From the NCBI RefSeq assembly GCF_031755915.1, contig NC_083380.1, positions 33,689,501 to 33,753,500 on the forward strand: DNA of 64,000 bases. The letters run 5' to 3'. Shown in pieces: positions 59,735 through 64,000 of this stretch. Positions within the stretch are counted from its first letter, which is position 1, and each line of letters opens with the position of its first letter. The notes beneath the pieces were generated by a model. The model saw only the letters and a list, made by a program, of their open reading frames with translations, was not told the DNA's origin and made no database searches. Origin of the DNA: Ziziphus jujuba (taxonomy: Eukaryota > Streptophyta > Magnoliopsida > Rosales > Rhamnaceae). The position numbers and the translations under genes were made by a program.

Positions 59735-60675
59735 TCAACTTCTATAAGTAGTAATCAACCATTTTTCTACTTCAATCCAACTGGATCTAGGCATTTCTTT
59801 TGCATCCGTAATTTTCATCACTTCACTCAGCATTCCTGCACCATCTAAATTGCTAATACTAGCATGCATATTTGATAACAATACATGCGTTTATGGGTTT
59901 GTTATGTCTAACTCTAATGCACGTTTGCTCTACACTTCCTACTTTCTATACCCCCATGAACCTGACACGCATCAAGGAAAAGTTTGCCAAACTAGCACAA
60001 TTAGTTGAAATGGCATTTTCAAGATTAATTCCTAAGCTTCTTTCATGTGGCTAGCTCACTCTGTGTTAGAAAAAAAAAAAAAAAAAAAGAAAATCCATCT
60101 TTCATAAGTTTAAGCTTTTGGGATCAGTAGTAATTTGAAATGAAAGCCTACTTTCCATAAGCTTAAATTTTTTGGATTAGTAATATTTCAATATAATATC
60201 AGAGCCAGATATACAAGAGGTTTTAGGTTTAAAATTCAACAACTCCATCTAAAATATATATATATATATATATATATATAAGAATTCAAAGAAAAGGCCA
60301 AAAGAGACGGGCCTACATTTGAGGGAAATTGTTAGAGAAAAATATAAATGAAATGAAAACTCACATTTCATAAATTTAACCTTTTTGGATAAGTAGTAAT
60401 TTAACACCTTAGAAGATTTTTCATACTTAATACATTCACCATGATCGTCTATGGGAAAGATTCCATGGACATAAGTCATGGAGGAGAAATATTTCCATCC
60501 TTCATCGATATACCCTCTTTGGCTGTGTGCATAAAGTACACATATGAAAGTGATATCATTTGGTTTAACTCATCCAACCTCATCTCATAAAAAAATCTTA
60601 AAAGCTTCTCTAGCTTAGCCGTTTTTGCACATTATGTCATTTTGGGTGCCTATAAACTTGCAAACTCATCTTAAG
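59735..60675 (-). pseudogene. PPR gene remnant, copy 4
   Basis: Minus-strand remnant of the 3' part of the PPR gene (compare 42700-43170), interrupted at about 60061-60407 by roughly 345 bp of unrelated sequence containing A runs, a near-duplicated phrase (AGCTTTTGGGATCAGTAGTAATTTG and TAACCTTTTTGGATAAGTAGTAATTT) and an AT repeat (60254-60280). It retains the CTACTTCAATCCAACTGGATC segment that remnants 2 and 3 lost, so it did not derive from them. No usable ORF. Confidence 0.8.
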
Positions 60676-60773
60676 ATAAGTAAAGAACATGGTGTTCAAG
60701 AAGAGTGAGATCATGAAACTCTGGGGCTTGATCATGAATCGACATCGTTTGAAGCCGAATCGATGTTTGTGCG

Positions 60774-61040
60774 TGTTAGGAATACAAAGTAATCATAGAT
60801 TAATTAGTTAAATTGTCTTGCTTATATGAGTTCTAGAATGTACTGATGTATAGGAATTTCTTTACATGTGGAACAAAGCCAGCCACTGGTTATGTCTTTT
60901 CAATATTAGAAAACATTGTACATACTCTATATCCATACAAATAGAAAAGTTTTCTTCTCAACCGAGCTGGGATTTCACGAAGCAATAATTTCCATAAAAT
61001 CAAAATCTTCACTTGGTATCAGAGCCGTCTAGGCACGCTG
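60774..61040 (+). mobile_element. LTR fragment with primer-binding site
   Basis: TGTTAGGAATACAAAG... to ...AAAATCTTCA (60774-61011), followed two bases later by TGGTATCAGAGCC (from 61014), an initiator tRNA-Met primer-binding site. This is a short (about 238 bp) 5' LTR plus PBS with no gag after it, so a truncated retrotransposon, size and ends suggesting Ty1/copia. Confidence 0.6.
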
Positions 61041-61573
61041 TCATCCCCCCCAAAAAAAAAAAAAGAAGGAGGGCAACTCAAAATGTCTTAAAAAACAATA
61101 GGAGTATATTGTTTGAGAAAAACCATCTGAAACAAAATAATTATTTTTGTTATAATTTACTCTTATTTTATTAATAAAGTATTGAGGGCATTATGGTCTT
61201 TATATTTTTTTGGATGGTAAAAGTAATGGCACGCTAAAAATAAAGGGTGTTTATGAAATGTCAGAAAATTAATCTCTATTATTTATTAGGGATATCAATT
61301 AAAAAATTAATTATAGAAAAACTCATTTTATAAAATATTAAATTATGTAAGAAATTTGGAAGTACATTGAAAACGAAATAAAAGCGTACTTTTATTCTTG
61401 TTCCATGCAAAAAGGGAAAGGATAAGGATCTGTAAACCGTACACTTCAAAAGAAAGAAAGAAAGCAATCCCAAAACCCTCCAAAAATTCAAGGAAGAAAG
61501 ATATATTCCCTGATTTTAATAAAGTGGGACAACCAATTAAAGAATGTTAGATTGTTACGCCATCATTTTGTAA

Positions 61574-61580
61574 TATAAAA
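61574..61580 (+). promoter_or_regulatory. TATA box of HSP20 copy 61662
   Basis: TATAAAA followed by ACAGATATAAAA, 88 bp before the ATG, as in the other copies. Confidence 0.62.
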
Positions 61581-61661
61581 ACAGATATAAAATACTTTTT
61601 GATTTATAAAGTTTATAGAAATATAAAAGATCCTAACTATAGAACAAAATCAAGTTCTGCC

Positions 61662-62724
61662 ATGGAAAACAAAATTGAACTAAACAACCGTTTGTATACA
61701 GATTTCGATCCTTATTGTATTTGGCATAGGAAGGAAGATACTGATACTCTTGAGGTTCATCTTAATGGTAAACTTCTCTACATAATATATATATATCTAT
61801 TTATATATTAAATTCTTTTCATTTTAAATGTAAGTCAATCGTAACTTAATTAATATATATAAATATATATTATGATTAACTTAGTCAATATATATGTTTA
61901 TATATTTTATCATTCACGGGATTTTTTTTCCATGTTATTACCTTGAACTCACAATCTCATATATTAGTATGATAATTAATATATTTTGTTCAAACAACTT
62001 AATTTATATTCTGTTTTATGATATGTTTGGATTTATAATTAATTATCTTTTGAATGTACCAGAAATATTCATTAATTAAAGTTTAAAAACTCTATGTGGA
62101 TATATATTTTAATATATAGTTGCCATGCTCTTGAAACTCTACATTAAAAATAAATATATAAAAAATAAACTAAAATAGAAATTGAAACAATAATTAATTA
62201 GAGCAATAAATAATTTATCCAAATAATTAATATTATTAATATCCCTTGGGGACTAGGCAGGTTTCAAAAGGGAACAGCTGAAGGTAATTCGCTTCGACAA
62301 TGCGAGGACGCTAAAAATCTCCGGAGAACGACCATGGGACGACAACAACAAATGGAGCTTTTTTTGCAAACAAATCAAACTGGAAGAACCACCATTGGAC
62401 GACAACAACAAATGGATTCGTTTTAGCAAACAAATCAAACTGGTCGACAACGTCAAAGTCAAAGACATTAGTTCCAAGTTCGCCGGAGGGATTCTCTCTG
62501 TTGAGATGCCCAAGAAATCAGAGATTTTCTTCATTTCCCAGGTGTTCGAAGTCAGCCAAAAGGCGACGGAGAATGGATGGGGTTGGAGGTTGAAGAAGGA
62601 TAAAAATATGGGCGTCAAAGTTGGGGTTGTGCTTGTGTTTTTGCTCCTGGGGTTTGGAATTTATGTGAAATGTTTACGTGGAAAGCCGTATGATCTTTGT
62701 GCTATATTGAAAAGTAGTTGGTGA
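61662..62724 (+). CDS. RTM2-like HSP20 membrane protein with 20-residue duplication
   Basis: Exons 61662-61767 and 62261-62724, phase-1 GT..AG intron, 189 residues. Leader MENKIELNNRLYTDFDPYC, crystallin core beginning LKVIRFDNARTLKISGERP. An exact 60 bp period (about 62325-62384 and 62385-62444) duplicates 20 codons in mid core: DDNNKWSFFCKQIKLEE then DDNNKWIRFSKQIKLVD. The core ends FAGGILSVEMPKK, followed by spacer, membrane helix VGVVLVFLLLGFGIYV and tail DLCAILKSSW. The duplication adds a strand-sized piece to the beta sandwich and may disturb folding or dimer contacts. The frame is otherwise intact. A (TA)n tract and a copia LTR follow closely in the 3' UTR. Confidence 0.85.
62325..62444 (+). 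repeat. 60 bp tandem duplication in the HSP20 core
   Basis: Two 60 bp units, about 85% alike by eye, in frame. The other HSP20 copies have one. Confidence 0.9.
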
Positions 62725-62813
62725 TATGTAAAAAATAGTGGGGTTCCAACTATATTTGGTGCGTATATGAAATGTGTAAAAAACCTTTTATGAACGAAGG
62801 TTTGAGGTGCTTT

Positions 62814-62816
<3 letters not shown>

Positions 62817-62884
<68 letters not shown>
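62817..62884 (+). repeat. (TA)n microsatellite in an HSP20 3' flank
   Basis: About 68 bp of TA repeat, about 95 bp after the stop at 62724 and directly before the copia LTR. Confidence 0.95.
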
Positions 62885-62886
<2 letters not shown>

Positions 62887-62888
62887 AT

Positions 62889-63315
62889 TGTTACGGAATT
62901 GGGAGAAAAACAAATAGCAACGGAAACAAAGAAAGCGAAGAACAAACACACAATTAACGTGGAAACCCTTGACGGGAAAAACCACGGGCAGGGAGAAGCA
63001 AATCCAATATCGAAAGATTGGTACAAAAGGTGAGCCTGACTGCGCGATACCTTCTAAAACCCTAATTTCAGCCGAAAACCAAAAATATATAGTACATAAG
63101 AAACCCTAAAATTGAACAGGTCCATACCGCAGGGGCGCTACCCCCGCACCCCCGTCAGGCTCAATGGTGGGCTACGATCTCGGGCCTATCGGCCCGAGAC
63201 CTCCGCTTCCACCACAGAGCCCCAAATTTTTCTCCAAAATTTAGTTTTACCAAATGGGTCGCACCGCGAGCTTTTCGGGTCGGATCAACAAGAATTCGGA
63301 TCACAAACTCTAACA
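62889..63315 (-). repeat. 3' LTR of a Ty1/copia element
   Basis: 427 bp on the minus strand, TGTTAGAG...CCGTAACA. On the minus strand it follows a polypurine-like AAGGTGGAGAT. The bases GTAAT at 62884-62888 should be one copy of its target duplication; the other end is outside the window. Insertion split the conserved HSP20 3' flank ATGTAATTGTGTTCGG. Confidence 0.82.
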
Positions 63316-63422
63316 ATCTCCACCTTGACACAAATTCCATATAAGGAAAGAAAAAACATACAAAACTCCAATCTTCGATAAAAGTTGCCATCCTCTTCCA
63401 CAAAAACCCCTAAAGGCAAAGC

Positions 63423-64000
63423 TCAACAACAAACACCAACCAAGTCCAAGCAATGCTCAAACTTGGCTACTGGAAGTGCCTTGGTCATCATGTCAGCAGG
63501 ATTATCATGAGTACTCACCTTGCTGACAACAATATCTCCACGAGCAATAACATCACGTACAAAATGATACCGAACATCTATATGTTTTGTCCTCTCGTGA
63601 AACATCTGATCCTTAGTGAGATAGATAGCACTCTGACTATCACAATTGATGACCGTACTCTCCTGCTCAGAGCTCAACTTACCTATCAACGCCCTTAACC
63701 AAATAGCTTCTTTCACCGCTTCAGCTATAGCCATATATTCAGCTTCTGTAGTTGATAGTGCAACTGTTGCTTGCAAAACAGACTTCCAACTGATAGAAGT
63801 ATCTCCAAGAGTAAATACATAACCAGTAGTGGACCTCCTTCTATCAAGGTCCCCAGCAAAATCTGCATCAACATATCCACGTACACCCTCCTTACTTCCA
63901 CCAAACTCTAAACAAGTGTTAGTAGTGCCTCTCAAGTACCTTAGAATCCATTTGACAGCTTGCCAGTGTTGTTTGCCAGGATTAGCCATATACCGGCTCA
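63423..64000 (-). CDS. Ty1/copia polyprotein, C-terminal RNase H (partial)
   Basis: Open frame running off the right edge, at least 192 codons seen. Typical copia RNase H and tail: [100 protein letters not shown], ending DLVGVCC-stop at 63423. No lesion is visible in this part. It degrades the RNA strand in RNA-DNA hybrids during reverse transcription. RT, integrase and the 5' LTR lie beyond the window, so whether the element is intact cannot be judged. Confidence 0.9.
   Translation of the reverse strand, partial: SRYMANPGKQHWQAVKWILRYLRGTTNTCLEFGGSKEGVRGYVDADFAGDLDRRRSTTGYVFTLGDTSISWKSVLQATVALSTTEAEYMAIAEAVKEAIWLRALIGKLSSEQESTVINCDSQSAIYLTKDQMFHERTKHIDVRYHFVRDVIARGDIVVSKVSTHDNPADMMTKALPVAKFEHCLDLVGVCC

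Overview
This 64 kb window is nuclear DNA from a eudicot plant, probably a woody one. The evidence is the AT-rich background, intron-containing genes, plant-type TIR-NBS and CC-NBS-LRR disease-resistance genes, a PLS-class PPR gene, plant L1-type LINEs, and Ty3/gypsy and Ty1/copia retrotransposons primed by initiator tRNA-Met. The species cannot be fixed from sequence alone.

Layout. 1-9195: two decayed L1 LINEs lying head to head. The left one (minus strand) is split at its reverse-transcriptase Asp-Asp codons by a 3.0 kb solo LTR (1920-4958, TSD TCATC). 9527-12994: a broken TIR-NBS gene with three separate internal triplications, followed by a CNL-type LRR segment. 15321-24281: a decayed Ty3/gypsy element with a second solo LTR nested in its gag (16440-19469, TSD CAGGA). 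24287-28849: AT-rich DNA with remnants of NLR flanks. 28850-35630: a CC-NBS-LRR gene interrupted by a very young non-autonomous gag-protease LTR element (28935-31960, LTRs identical by eye). 39000-39955: an internally deleted CNL fragment. 42684-62724: an amplified two-gene module, a PPR gene on the minus strand divergent from a membrane-anchored HSP20 gene of the RTM2-like type on the plus strand. The PPR gene is intact only at 42684-44483 and is present as three decayed copies further right. The HSP20 unit is present five times, two of them fused in frame into one gene. A third solo LTR (52322-55288, reversed) lies between the promoter and the ATG of one HSP20 gene. 62889-64000: the 3' end of a Ty1/copia element on the minus strand, running off the window.

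Biology. The window looks like a defence-rich locus shaped by tandem duplication and transposon insertion. Every NLR here carries at least one disabling lesion. The single PPR gene and three HSP20 genes (48897-49911, 55294-56318, 61662-62724) have complete reading frames, and the fused HSP20 gene has a complete but prematurely terminated one. The most unusual items are the in-frame HSP20 fusion, the triplications inside the TIR-NBS gene, the W-box-rich solo LTR placed directly upstream of an HSP20 start codon, and the young gag-protease element. All positions, comparisons and frame calls were made by reading the sequence; no database search was run.
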